Part shown: piece by piece, positions 48,901 to 60,900 of the stretch
How the letters are laid out: every line of letters begins with the position of its first letter
Position numbering within the stretch: the first letter of the stretch is position 1
NCBI GenBank assembly: GCA_030867875.1
Contig: JAOWCC010000577.1
Location: 81,883,740 to 81,947,739, forward strand
Direction: 5' to 3'
Source of the DNA: Actinernus sp. WN-2022
Taxonomy: Eukaryota > Cnidaria > Anthozoa > Actiniaria > Actinernidae
DNA length: 64,000 bases
Notes under the pieces: generated by a model
What the model was told of the DNA's origin: nothing
Database searches by the model: none
The model's input: only the letters and a program-made list of their open reading frames with translations
Program-made: the position numbers and the translations under genes

Positions 48901-51900
48901 CGACAGCGACCATTACGAATCAAGAGAATGAGTAAATTCAACTTTCGTTTTCTCCGGCCTGATTCTCACAAATGTTTACTCCGCCTGCAACAATGGAGCC
49001 GTAAGCACTCTAACTACGTTGTTAATCTTCTACCAACACCACACGATTGATAACGAAGAGTTGATTTATACTAGTTTCCGTGTTTTGCTAACATGCAAAC
49101 AAATGACAAAGGTGTAACAGAAGGACGATGTACTACTTCGGCACAGAGAGAATCGCACGCGAGGCTATAACAATAGAAGCCTCGGTTTCATGAAAATCAA
49201 AACAAAAACAGAGGCGCGCAAAGCACCAAGGTCCGTACTGGGCCTTTAAGGATACGTGCAAAGCGTCCTGGTAGTTGTAGTATATTACGTCATTATGCAA
49301 ATGTCCTATTCTTACCTCTCAGTTCCCAGAAAGGCTCCGTTAGACGTAAATGTGACTGTATTAAGTTCTACCAGTTTACAAGTCGAGTGGCGTGCAGTAC
49401 CCGTGGAATATCGCAATGGAATAATATTGGAATACCGCGTGCACTACAGAGGTGTAGGAGACGAGTTTGTAATAACCGTTCCTAACAATGATTCGCTCAC
49501 CATGAACACTACTGTGAGAGGATTAAGGCCTTATATCACTTACAACATAAGTATTGCTGCCGTGACCTGGAAAGGAGAAGGGAATCGATCAGTTGGAATC
49601 ATCGCTAGGACAATGGAAGAAGGTAACTAACTAAAAAAATTTTTTTTTGAGGTCCTTAATATCAATATATCTACATATGTCAATGCATACGTCAGATATC
49701 CAAAGACATTAATAAGAACATATTCATATCTGCATACTTATTTTAAATTCATATATCGATTAAAGGGAATCTCGGCTGAAAAACAATGGTTGCTCTCAAA
49801 CGATTGTTATGGATGTCTAAGTGTTTGGCTCCAGTAAATTGTACAATAGATGTCATTTATGCACCGATTTTCCTGTCGATAAAACTCATTTTAATTTCCT
49901 GCGCGCCGCCATCTTGGATATCATGACGTCACATTGTTGCCCTATTGTCAGTAAACAATAGCTCATGTTGTGTAAGAATAGAGGCAACACTGTTACGTCA
50001 TGAGATCCAAGATGGCGGCGCGCAGGAAATTCAAATGAGTTTTATCGACAGGAAAATGAATGCATAAATGACATATTGTGTACAATTTACTGGAGACAAA
50101 CACAACACCAGACTTAGGCATGCATAACAAACACTTGAGAACAAATACTGTTTTTCAACCGAGATTCCTTTTAAACACACTTTTCAATCAGTAAATATAA
50201 ATTCCATCTTGGTCCCGTCAAGCATACCTCATCAATTATTTTCTTTAATATAACATTTCCTGTCTTTTCCTTTGTAAATTACTCGCATTTAGCTTTCTCC
50301 CGTTGTCGCTGTTGCTTAGAATAACTTACTGGCTGATTAATTAAAACGACAAAAAAACAGGTTGGCTATCTCACGTCCATAGTTTACTCATGCAACACCC
50401 ATCAAATTATCTCTCGTAATCAATCACAAGAACCATTGTTGTTTCCGTTTTTTTATATATCGAACTTAATTTCATTATTTTATTTTATTTCACGCAGTTA
50501 TTCGATATATTTTTATAGTTCCAGGTAAGCCACCTAACATCACACGAGTCAGCAGCGATGGGTCAACCAGCCTCAGGATAGAATGGGAACCTATCCCAGC
50601 TGCCAGTGAAAACGGTGTAATCCTGAAGTATAGCCTCTTCATAATTAAAGGAATACCACCGGAAACAAAGGTACAGGGTCAAAATAGACATATGGTAAAG
50701 ATCGACGTTTACCATGCAAAATAATCATTATTTATTGTGTCTTTATATTTGTATGAATCAGACAGGTAATGACTGTGATTAACAAGACATTTGTTGAAGC
50801 AGAATTATCCTAACGAGATTGACACAGTATTCATTGCCTAAACAAACGGTATATTCAGATAGAAACAACAGGCTGTATGCAGCCAGGACTCGGACCATGT
50901 GACATTACATTTCTGTCTGTTAATATGATGACAGTGTCGAATGGAGAATGTAGCCTATTTGGTCGTGTGAAGCTTAGCTGTATAAATGGTGCAAGTTGCC
51001 TCTGGGACTCTGTTTGTAAATTTTGACACAATTGACAAAAAACACAACCTAGTACTATAGCTCTGGCAGGGTAAAAAGATCACCAACAGCAGAGATCTGG
51101 GAATCTCAATGAAGACATTTTTTGATGTCTCAAAGCAGAAACACAACAGAAAATCTAGTGAAATCCTTTCACAAAGTTACTAAAAGCAAACCAAGTACTT
51201 TTCTGCCATCCTCAGACTTTATTATATGTGTTGGCTCCCTTACCTTGTACTGGCTTAATCATTTGTCCAAAATTAGAGCAGTTTTCATTCAAAATCCTAC
51301 ATAAGAGGACTTTGCATGTCATCAACGATCAACATCACTAGTGTAGAATTCTCCCGAGTCGTATTGTGGGGAAAACTTGAGACCTTGGCTTAAAATGTCA
51401 TCAGTATTTAACTACCTCAGGCTACCTAAACTTGAACTCAGAGGGTTCGGGCGGCCAAAGTCCTGGCCCGAGTAAAAATCTGCTAGCTATTGTACTTAGA
51501 AATCCTATGGGTAGACTACTTTGGCATGTTTGCCCCTCTGTCCTCTTCCCCCCCAAAAAGGTTAGCCTGGATATTAACAGTTTCAGCCTTCTTGGGTCAC
51601 GTCACCACAGAAAACCTTATACCTACCATAATTATTGATAAACAATGCAATACAATTGAGCTCTCATTGAGCTGAAACAGCTGCCTATGATTACCAGTTA
51701 TTTGGCTGATATCAGTGTTTTTCGTTCTAATATGTAGACGAATGCGACTCGTTTTATGACGATGAGTGTTTATATTACAAACAAATATGTCGTAACGAGC
51801 TCTGCAAAACGGTACGACTGTACGATTATAATTCACGTCTGGTTCTTCATTGCAATTGTCTTCTACTAGTAAGCTTATGCCTGCAGGCTTCTTCCAGAGA

Positions 51901-54900
51901 TTCACGAATAAAAACATAATCACATCTAAGATAACACTGAACATCATTAGACTTACAAAAGTACAACTAAGATAACACTGAACATCATTAGACTTACAAA
52001 AGTACAAAGTTCGCTTGCTTATCACAGCAAAGACAAATGCAGATAAAAACACATAATAATTTCAAAGATACCTACATGGCTGACTTATTCAGTTTTTAAA
52101 ATATCTCTTTCAGCTTACTCTTGTCTCTTGACTTGAGTTTGTCTAGTTTTCAGTTGAGTTTCGCTTTGCCTTTGGTTTGAATGGTTTCGTCTATACTTCT
52201 CGGTTGCATAGTATAGTATAGTTGTGTAGTATATTTGAGTATACATTATTTGAGTATATTTGAGAGAAGGAGGAAATGACTTGGCAATCACAAGTCGCCC
52301 AAATGAATTTATGTGAGTCTACCGTCCGTCGGCGAGTGCACTGGTAAGTAGAGCGTTCTCAACAAATTCAATAAAGTAATACTGCAGTCCGATAGAAACT
52401 CACCTGATGCAGCAAATACAAACCTTTTTCTAACAGTTTCCCTCGATTATTGCACCGAACAGAAGAACAAACCTCCTCTTGTCGCAGCTAGCAGGAAATA
52501 GGTTGATCGACGCATTCGCGGAGTACCCTGCGAGCAGAGGTTTATCATCTCTTCGCAATTCCTGTCCGCAGAGAGAAATATCTGCCACGAAACGATTGCT
52601 TTTCCCGTTTAGTATGCGCAAACATTAATATTTTGACTCGGTTACCATCGAAATCGGTAACGCTACTACGTGTTCACCGCGCCTGTCAATCAAAGTAGTG
52701 CGCGAAGAGAGTTCTCATGGAGCGGCGCGGTACTTTTTGATCACTACAATGGCTTGAGAGCTAAAACTATGCTGCTCTTTTCGCCGAAAAGAGTTCATGT
52801 AAAGTCACCTGGGAATCCGACGAAAAATTGTCTACCTTCTCCTGACCACTGCTTGATATGTCACTTGGACCTGAAACCAAAGAGTTCTGCACATTTGCCG
52901 TCTTTGCAGCAAAACAATCGACAGTGCTACAAATAAATTACAGTCAGCACATGAGGCTTTGGAATAAACAAGAAATAACTATGATAGGGCCTAAGATAAA
53001 GCTAAATGTCGTGGCTTTTTGAGATCTGGAAGATCTGTGAGACGTCTTACAAAGTTCAGCCCAACGGCTGCTGGGCTGTAAAACGACAGGACAAAAATAC
53101 GTCCTGTCTCGGCGTATTTACTGTTGCAGCTTCCACTGGAAAACGACAGTCCCACAAACAATATGAAAGTGATATGGGTGTTTCTCCATTGCCAGTCGAG
53201 GACACGAGTTGTGACTAGAAGTAGCTACCAACGCCGGCACAGTTATTTCCTGGCTAGTTCAGAGTTGGTTTTCCGTCTCTAGATGTACAGAACAACAAAA
53301 CAGCCTGTCGAAACTCAAAAACCTAAAGTTGAGGTGAGTTCAACCCGCATAATTTATCTGTTCTACTGAAAGTGTTCTCTTAACTTTAAAGCACAGGGAG
53401 AATACCTAGATGCATCGCTTTAAATGTTCTTATGATATTTTAATTAAAATGCGAATCAAGCGGCCGCGAATAGACGGTCGCTATTTTGCGTAATTGACTT
53501 TGTTTCGTTTTCCGAAGGATTATGACCTGGATTATGACCTGGATTAGGCCTGGATTAGGCCTGGATTATGACCTTTTCTGGATTATGACAATTACATTAA
53601 TTGTGTATCCTTCGGATGTACGAAAGAAAGAGGTGAATGACCTGGAGATTGAAATTGTGAAGTACATGATTACTCTTGGGTTAAGAAAACCGGCCTGCAA
53701 AGCTCTTTAGTTGGATGAGTGCAGGGAGATCGTCAAAACTTTCGTGTTTCAATTGATGGAGAAATAGCTACAGTTGCTGACTGGAGTAAAAGCAAGCATG
53801 CTTCAATATTCAACGCCGGACGGACTATTGGCATTTACTATTACCGATTTATCTAGCGAACGGAAAGAAATAGCACCAGTTGCGTGGGAGATGCTGAAAA
53901 TGCCCTCGACATCGAAACGTCGTAAAACTTTGCCTAAAGAAGTCTAAAGAACTAAACGGAGACAACACAGAGGTGTGTGCAACCATAATGGCTAGTTGAT
54001 GAAGTCAAGACATTCTCAGATGTCTGCCCTGGCTTTTAGGAATGGCCTCATCCTCAGATATTCCGGAGCTGGAACTTTGGTAAGTGTGTTTAATAATAAC
54101 CACCAATTATGAGGCACGAATAATTAGTACTTATGTTGAGACAAGAAAAGGTCATTCATAAAACTGGGCTGGTTCAATGACAATAGGATACTGTTTCAGA
54201 GTATCAGATTCCTATCTTGGTTATAAATAGGCAGATCTCTCAGTTATGTAGAAGTCCTCTCCTAACTGCTAGCCGTCATAGCGTGAACATATCAGCATTT
54301 CTAAAATTAAAATCCCTCCCCCAGCGCCGTCTTACCTCCTTAAGAGTGACCTTCTCTTTATCTCAAAGTTTGTTCGGTTGTATAATGTTTGTCTGTTCCC
54401 ACCTTTGTTGAATGACATTTATCTCTCAACACCTCATTGAGATAAACGGATTAGTGATTATCGCGATACTTGAATAAATGGCCACGCTGGTGGCAAATTA
54501 ATCCCAAGCTGGGTGGTGTCGCGTAGTTGATGTCTTCATTCACCAAACTGAGCTTGACGCTGGCATACAAAACACGTTCCACTCATAGAGGCTGTGATTA
54601 CACAGTAGCTTTTCTGGGCGCAACATAAACATATTTAATGTAGGCATTACATGAATGCAAATTAACGTACCTTCCACCAACCATGATTTTGTGAGGTTTG
54701 TTTATTATATAAGTTCTAATTTTGCCAAACTAGTGAATTAAGAAAATAATACTTAATATAACAAAACCTTTGTATAATCTTCAGTGAAATTCTTACTTCA
54801 AGAAATGTTTTTCTCATCTGGGGAAAATTCTTACAATTTTAATTTGTTTTAAGAATTTGAACTTTTAAGAGACATTACTATTACATGTAGCTGCGTTTAG

Positions 54901-57900
54901 TTATATCAAGTATTGTTACAATATAGCCCCATTTTGCTTGCATATAAGCTTATAATCAATTAATAGGTATATATGATAGGTGCTGTTCAACTTACAATAA
55001 CTGTTATACAAATTGTGATATATATTTTTGGTTATGATCAAGGAAAATATATTTCTGCAATAATTATTGACATATGTATTATGTATTTAATTTTAATTTT
55101 CAGGCTTTGATCACTTTGAATGAAGTGGGGATATATGCATGTCACCAAACTCCCTCAGCAGCACAGCTTCGGAGCTGGATGAAGGGCATGATAAGCTACT
55201 ACAAGTGTGGAAGCACGATATTGAAAATACACAAGCTGTGATTAAGGCATTGGGTATTTTGAAAAGTAAGGTCTCTGCTCTAGAATATCTGTCCGACATG
55301 CCAACGTTAGATGATCTTCAGTTGTACATCAGTGAAATTAAATATATTACTACTAGTGACTCTGGATGTGACATAGGCAGAACAACCAAATGGCCAACTA
55401 CAATACAATACTTTATTTAACGTGGAGGATATGCTTAGCTATTAGCTAGTTTACAGATGTTCCACAAATAAATTCAAATTAAAGAAGAAAAAAAATCTCG
55501 TTTGGTAGTTCGTTCCATAGTTTGACCGCGAAATATCGCCTTGATCTTAAGCCAAATTTCGTTGTTTTTACCTTTGGCAGAGTCAAAATATTTTCGCCTC
55601 TAAGATTATATCTAGAAATTCTTAATGAGATTAAGTTATTTATACATAATGGGACTTTGTTGCTATGACAGTGATTTATGGTAATTATACGTATGTTTGG
55701 CATACGTCGATTTCCTAGTGTCTGAGTGCCCATTCGTTTGAGCAATTCTTGGTATAATGATTGTTTGGCTTTGTAAACATATCGCAGGGCCCTCTCGTTA
55801 ACCTTTTCTAATTTTGCAGAATTACGCTTACCACAATGTTGCCAAACCTGAGAACAATAGTAGAAATATGGCAAAATAAAAGAACGATACAACAATTCTT
55901 TCGTCTTTAACGGTAAAATATTCTTCAGTCTATTTAGGGCGCCTATTTGACTACTAACGTTCAAACATATGCTTGCGACATGGGCGTCAAACTTTAATTT
56001 GCTATCTAGTGTCACGCCTAATAAGTTAATCTACTCCTTAGATGGAATATTTACTTCACCGGATTTAAAGTACAATTCTTGACATTTCAATTGAAAGTCT
56101 ATGTACATCAACTAGAAACCCTTTCAAGCGCAGATCTGTCATCACAAGCCTGACAGTCTATGTACATCAATGAGGTTCAGATGAAGTGAAAGACAAAGTT
56201 CTAATGCAATGTCTGAAGTCACTTGTTAGCTTTAAGGATGAAATTCCAACCCCCACTCTCTTGGCAGCTTGCACTGCATCTGCTCAGAATTTGTCTGAGA
56301 ACCTGCCAACAGTCAACCAAATTATAGGAGACAATCTGGACTTGCATATTCAAGCAAATCACACGATAGCAGAAAACAAAAACAGTTCTCTGCATAACTT
56401 CTACATGTTAGCCATTGCAGATGATGTCAGTGGAAAGGCATCACCAAACCCTGGCAGATGTACCCATTTCAGAATTCCTGCCATCCAATGAAGACACACG
56501 CAGTCTCAAACAAGATATGGTTCCACTATGGTCACGTGTTATTGTTAAGCATCTGAAATATTTTTTATTCTTTCGAAATGCGATCATCTACTATATCCCC
56601 CATTAATACAGTGACGAGATGAAAGAACCTTCAAAGGAGGTAAGTATCATACAATGACACCAACAATTTGCAGTGCAGAAAATACCCACCCCCTCCACCC
56701 ACCTTTCCATTGGTGGGGTTGGGATGCATTATTTTCTGAGTCCAGTCATTGCTTGTATCTAAACAGTTTTCTAAACTTGTTTGTCAGCTAGCTCATAGCC
56801 CTCTCATCAGCCAAAGGGTTTTCACCACCTCCCTTCTGGATTTAAAAATAAATCCTTTTCTTCCTAGCCTGAAACTTCCTATAATTTATTAGCTCTGAAT
56901 GAATTTCTTGGGGGTTGGGGGTGGGGTGGGAGCTACACAATATAATCATTCAATATAAACATAACGTTTCTAAATATTATGGATATTTTCAAAAACCCTT
57001 TTAGACATTTTACCCAGAAAAAACTTTATCGCACCTATGCAATAAAGCCTGATTCTCATGCCAATAACATAAATACAATTTATAGATTTCTTAATTAAAA
57101 AAAAAATCCAAGACAAAGTGAAAATTGAAATCAGGACATGGTTGACATTCTTGAAACGATCCAATTAATCCATTAAATAATCAATGGTAAATATTACTTC
57201 ACATTTGTCCACTAGATCCTCAATTAGTTCATCGCTCAAAAATGTCAGCGAACCAGAACCCAATACTGATGTTTTATGCTTTCTAACAGATTGAAGTTCT
57301 TGTAATATTTCCTTTAAACGTTCTTGGCTACCGTCCTCAACTTTCTTTGAACAAGAAGCTTTCACTTCTTCTCCTTGGGTTTCCGTGTGCTCCAGTCCTT
57401 GCAGGAAGGCAAACCACCATTGCACCCCTCTACACAATTATCGCAACATTTGAAACGGTTTGAATTTACTATCCTTCTGCAATCAAAGGCTTTCACAAAG
57501 TTCCTAATGTAATTATTACATTGCCATAGATGATATAGGCAGTATAGTTAAAAGTGCCTCACTTTGTTGGCCATCGCGTCCACTTCGCCCAATTTCTTGT
57601 ACTTACTGTTCAAAATAACGTGACACGCAATAGTGAATGATGCGTTGAACATCCGGAATGTTCACCCCCATACCATGTGCATGGTAGGAAATATCACCCT
57701 GGTTTTCCCTCCTGTATGTGTTTTGGAGTTTCGGAGTTCTGGAGCTCACCACAATCTTTGATTGCCTGGCAGTAAAATATTGCTTTTTCAGTTTGCCCCA
57801 ATTTCTCCTTTAACAGAGTTAGCAGCCCTGCAAATGAGTCGTCCATTTATTTTTCTGATTTTCTCACTAGCTTTGATAGTAATGTTGGGCTTCTCTGGGT

Positions 57901-60900
57901 AAAGTTTTATTATCCGTGGGTTACTCATATGCAGCAATTTCAAAACATTTTCCTTATTGCCACACTTGCTGTTGTTGTCAAGCAAAGGAAAGGAGCTTTG
58001 TTAAAGGTCCTCGAATGCCCCACCTTCGCATATGCTCCTCTAAAGGCCACACCACTTGCATTTTCCATGCTCTGAAATTTAGTATGATAAATAATGAAGT
58101 ATCCAGAGGAACAACACAAGTGGATGCCCAGTTGTTATGTGTTCTATCCAGTTGCGTACCTGCCCTGGCTTAACAGTCGTTCTACTATAATCCCTTTTTA
58201 CACTCAAGTCCAACACCCTCTGGTCCTCACAAAATTGTGAGTTGGGCTTACAAGCCAAAAACATCTGGGTACGCCTCTGCTATCATATCATAAACTTCGG
58301 AAAATAAGCCCCCCTCAAATATACGCCCATGGGCTTATATTACGTTGGTTAGTCCAGTTGAAAGTGATTCGGATGTGGGAGATCTTATCGCTGAGGCAAT
58401 TGAATGAACAAAGTTAGAACTGAGAGAAACTTGAAACACAACTGAAAGAACTTGAACTTGTTTCAATGAATTTTGGGATTTTCAATATGTTGCATTAAAG
58501 CTTATGTTGTGTTCTATGTTGTTGTCTAAAAAGTTACTATGTGACTTACATGTATTTGAGACGAAAAATTCCATACAATTATAAGCCAAGGCTATTTTGC
58601 AGCACAAAATTCCATCCAATAATAAGCCCCCTTCCGGAATATTCTTGGGTTGCAATCAATCCCTGGAGATTAAAAAGACAAAGACGCGGCAGCCATGTTG
58701 GAGGACGGAAGAAAAGACACTAATGAGGAATCTTTTGTTAATGTTTCTCCAACATGGCCGCCGTGACGTCATGTGCAACCCAAGTATAAGCCGTCCCCGA
58801 AAATAAACCCTCAAAATTGTCCTTTGAACAAATATAAGCCCTGGGTTTATTTTCGGGAGTTTAGGGTACTTCGCATTCAAGCAATATTACAATTTGCAAT
58901 CAACTCAATGTCAGTAAAATATGCTAGAAGCATCAGAGCAAATGGTTCATTTTTGTGTTATTAAAAATATTGATATCCTCATAGTACGCTCAGCAATATT
59001 GTAGACTGCACATTAAAAAAAGTATCATTTTTGCTGTAATATTTTAAAATGCAGGCTCCAAAATGCATTATTATTATTATCTAGTGTTTCTCAATAATAC
59101 AGTTTCAGGTAGTATCGCAAACTATCTATGGCTTAAACATTACACCGATTTAGAAGGGAGAATCTTTAGTATTTTGTCGTTCTAAATTATTGGTTTCTTT
59201 AGGTCGACTACATTTATATTTCAGTTTTCTTACCAGTTGGCAATGCAGTGGGTCTCGTCTACAACAATGCCGAGCAAACGGTCTTCCACGTTATGTATTA
59301 ATTTTCTCACACTTTGGGACTCGAAGAGTTTGGGCTGCTGAATATGATGTCGTTCTCAGCCAAATACTGCAGTTTCTCCAGTGCACGCCCATCGAGTTAC
59401 AGGCACTCAGACCAAACCTTGAACAGGAAGACATCTGTTCTCCTATGAGAGCATTTAGCGGAGAAATCACCAACACGATCGGTCGACTACAGGACATCCT
59501 TTTGACACGCCAACTGTCAGTTGATAAATCAGCGATTTACCGTGTCCTGTAGGAAGACTCACGAAAGTATCCCTTCCACTAAACCATGAATATAATGCTT
59601 GGGACTGATAAACAGTCAATTCTGTAACATAATTACTCTTAAGCTTTTTCAAAGCTTTACGAACTGAGCTTCGAAGATCTCTCGTGTCAAAGGTACAAAA
59701 GTAGCCATTGTGGTATATACCGTGGGCTCAAACCGAACCAGCGAGGAACGCCAAAAGGTCATGCTCGAGCGATATCAAACAGGTAAAACCAGTTTGGTAA
59801 CTGGTTTATCACGTGGTTTACCTCAAAGATTTTGGTGGTGGTAAGTACACATGCGCATACTCAATGGGAAAAGCAATCGTTTCGTGGCAGAGGTTTCTCT
59901 CGGCGGACAGGAAAGGTGAAGAGATGACCTCGCAGGATATTCGCGGGACGTGTCACATGGCACGTACAATAACAATCACGCTGCGTACACGTGAACTGTG
60001 TGCAGTGTGATTGGTTGACGACGCGAAAGGTCGACACAGAAAAAAAACACTTGCGAAACTTGACTCGGGCCCAGCCCACGCTGGCCCGATAAAAAGGAAA
60101 GAAGACAATCCTATCGATTCACTTGTCCTTCTAAACTTTGATCAAGTCATCCACTCGATAACATCCATATATGCATACATTCACCCACCCACTCTGTCCA
60201 TCCACTTATACAAGCATAGTTAATTAGTTGTAGAAACAAATCCACTATAAGATTATAAACAACGAAACTGGGAAAAGTTAAATGCAAGTGCAAATTGGTA
60301 AAATTTAAAGCAGACACACTTAAATAGATCAAAGAAATCCACACATATACCTGCAAGTGGAAATATTAACTCGACATTTAAGAAAGGAGTGATCGCCTTA
60401 ATTGGACTAAATATCGAAGGTGTTCTATTGGTGGAGACTTCAAAACACAGTACGATCAGATCTTTACAATATGCGGATGGACTTATTAATATGTTCATCT
60501 TGCATATTATAGTCATTATGACACTTATATTTAAACTTAATAAAGTGCCACTACGGCGATTTGCCACTTTGTCATTGTCAATAGGTCAATATCGGAAATA
60601 GTAAAAAAAAAACCCAAATGGGCATGTTAAACCACAACATTTTAGGAGAGTTTCCCGGTAAAATCCTGTCCGCCATTACTGGAAGCCGTTCCTCAGTATT
60701 CAGCGGAAGTGATGTCATACACTTAACACGACAACCTCGTGGCGCGAAATAGTGTGCATAAAAAAGTAGCCAACCTCGCAAATATTAATATAACTTTCTT
60801 CTTGTGTACATGAAGACGTTTTTAGTAGAAATATGTCTCCAGGCGTTGTGTTCTGCAGGCGAGCGTTAAGTGTATGACATCACTTCCGTAGAATTCACCT

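Larger units (their letters stand above)
44545..49245. mobile_element. 4.7-kb TTAA-flanked DNA element, 30-bp TIRs
   Basis: The left end AGGCCCAGTACGGACCTTG (44545) and the right end (complement, to 49245) match over 30 bp with one mismatch, and both are bordered by TTAA (44541-44544 and 49246-49249). TTAA targets are typical of piggyBac and Kolobok superfamilies. The interior has no clear transposase. A possible minus-strand exon-like segment lies at 47150-47345, ending CTGTCAG before GTAAAT, with Cys pairs in one frame (GICSEC). A MITE, a tRNA-derived SINE and a local duplication are nested inside. Confidence 0.85.
50671..52513. other. Left part of the 11.2-kb intron
   Basis: Contains a partial copy of the 1.0-kb element (51050-51450) and a 41-bp duplication (51925-52006). 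A 151-codon minus-strand frame at 51597-52052 spans that duplication and has no recognisable domain. Nothing else seen. Confidence 0.5.
52769..56639 (+). pseudogene. Decayed DUF6589-like gene of the 7.4-kb element
   Basis: Several exon-like blocks occur in order. 52769-52936 has [16 protein letters not shown], a Cys-x-x-Cys block. 53600-53945 has [30 protein letters not shown] and [16 protein letters not shown] in one frame with two stops. 54000-54078 has [15 protein letters not shown] and then donor GTAAGT. After acceptor TTTTCAG at 55103 comes [17 protein letters not shown] and [16 protein letters not shown]. The block 56186-56639 has [34 protein letters not shown] and, after a frameshift near 56438, [14 protein letters not shown] and [10 protein letters not shown], ending at donor GTAAGT. 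The last block resembles a family of uncharacterised cnidarian proteins that I tentatively label DUF6589. Function is unknown; its position suggests an element-encoded protein, perhaps the transposase. Confidence 0.55.
52522..59938. mobile_element. 7.4-kb TIR element with RecQ helicase and DUF6589-like gene
   Basis: The inverted ends match over about 100 bp (52522-52622 with 59853-59938). They share CCTGCGAG, CATCTCTTC, CCTGTCCGC, GAGAGAAA, CTGCCACGAAACGATTGC, TTTTCCC and AGTATGCGCA. Outside both ends lies the perfect 8-bp direct repeat ATTCGCGG (52514-52521, 59939-59946), read as the target-site duplication. The element contains two convergent decayed genes, one on the + strand (about 52.77-56.64 kb) and a RecQ-family helicase on the - strand (about 59.70-57.16 kb). 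A LINE (55.4-56.1 kb) and a MITE (58.64-58.78 kb) inserted later. I know no named superfamily with this pairing. 8-bp duplications are made by hAT, P-like and Zisupton-like elements among others. Confidence 0.75.

Noticed and set aside
51597..52052. 151-codon minus-strand frame
   Set aside because: Its N-terminal part is a translated 41-bp DNA duplication and the rest has no recognisable domain.
57165..59700. RecQ sequence as a functional host helicase gene
   Set aside because: Several frameshifts and in-frame stops, DETH instead of DEAH, and location inside a TIR-bounded element within an intron.
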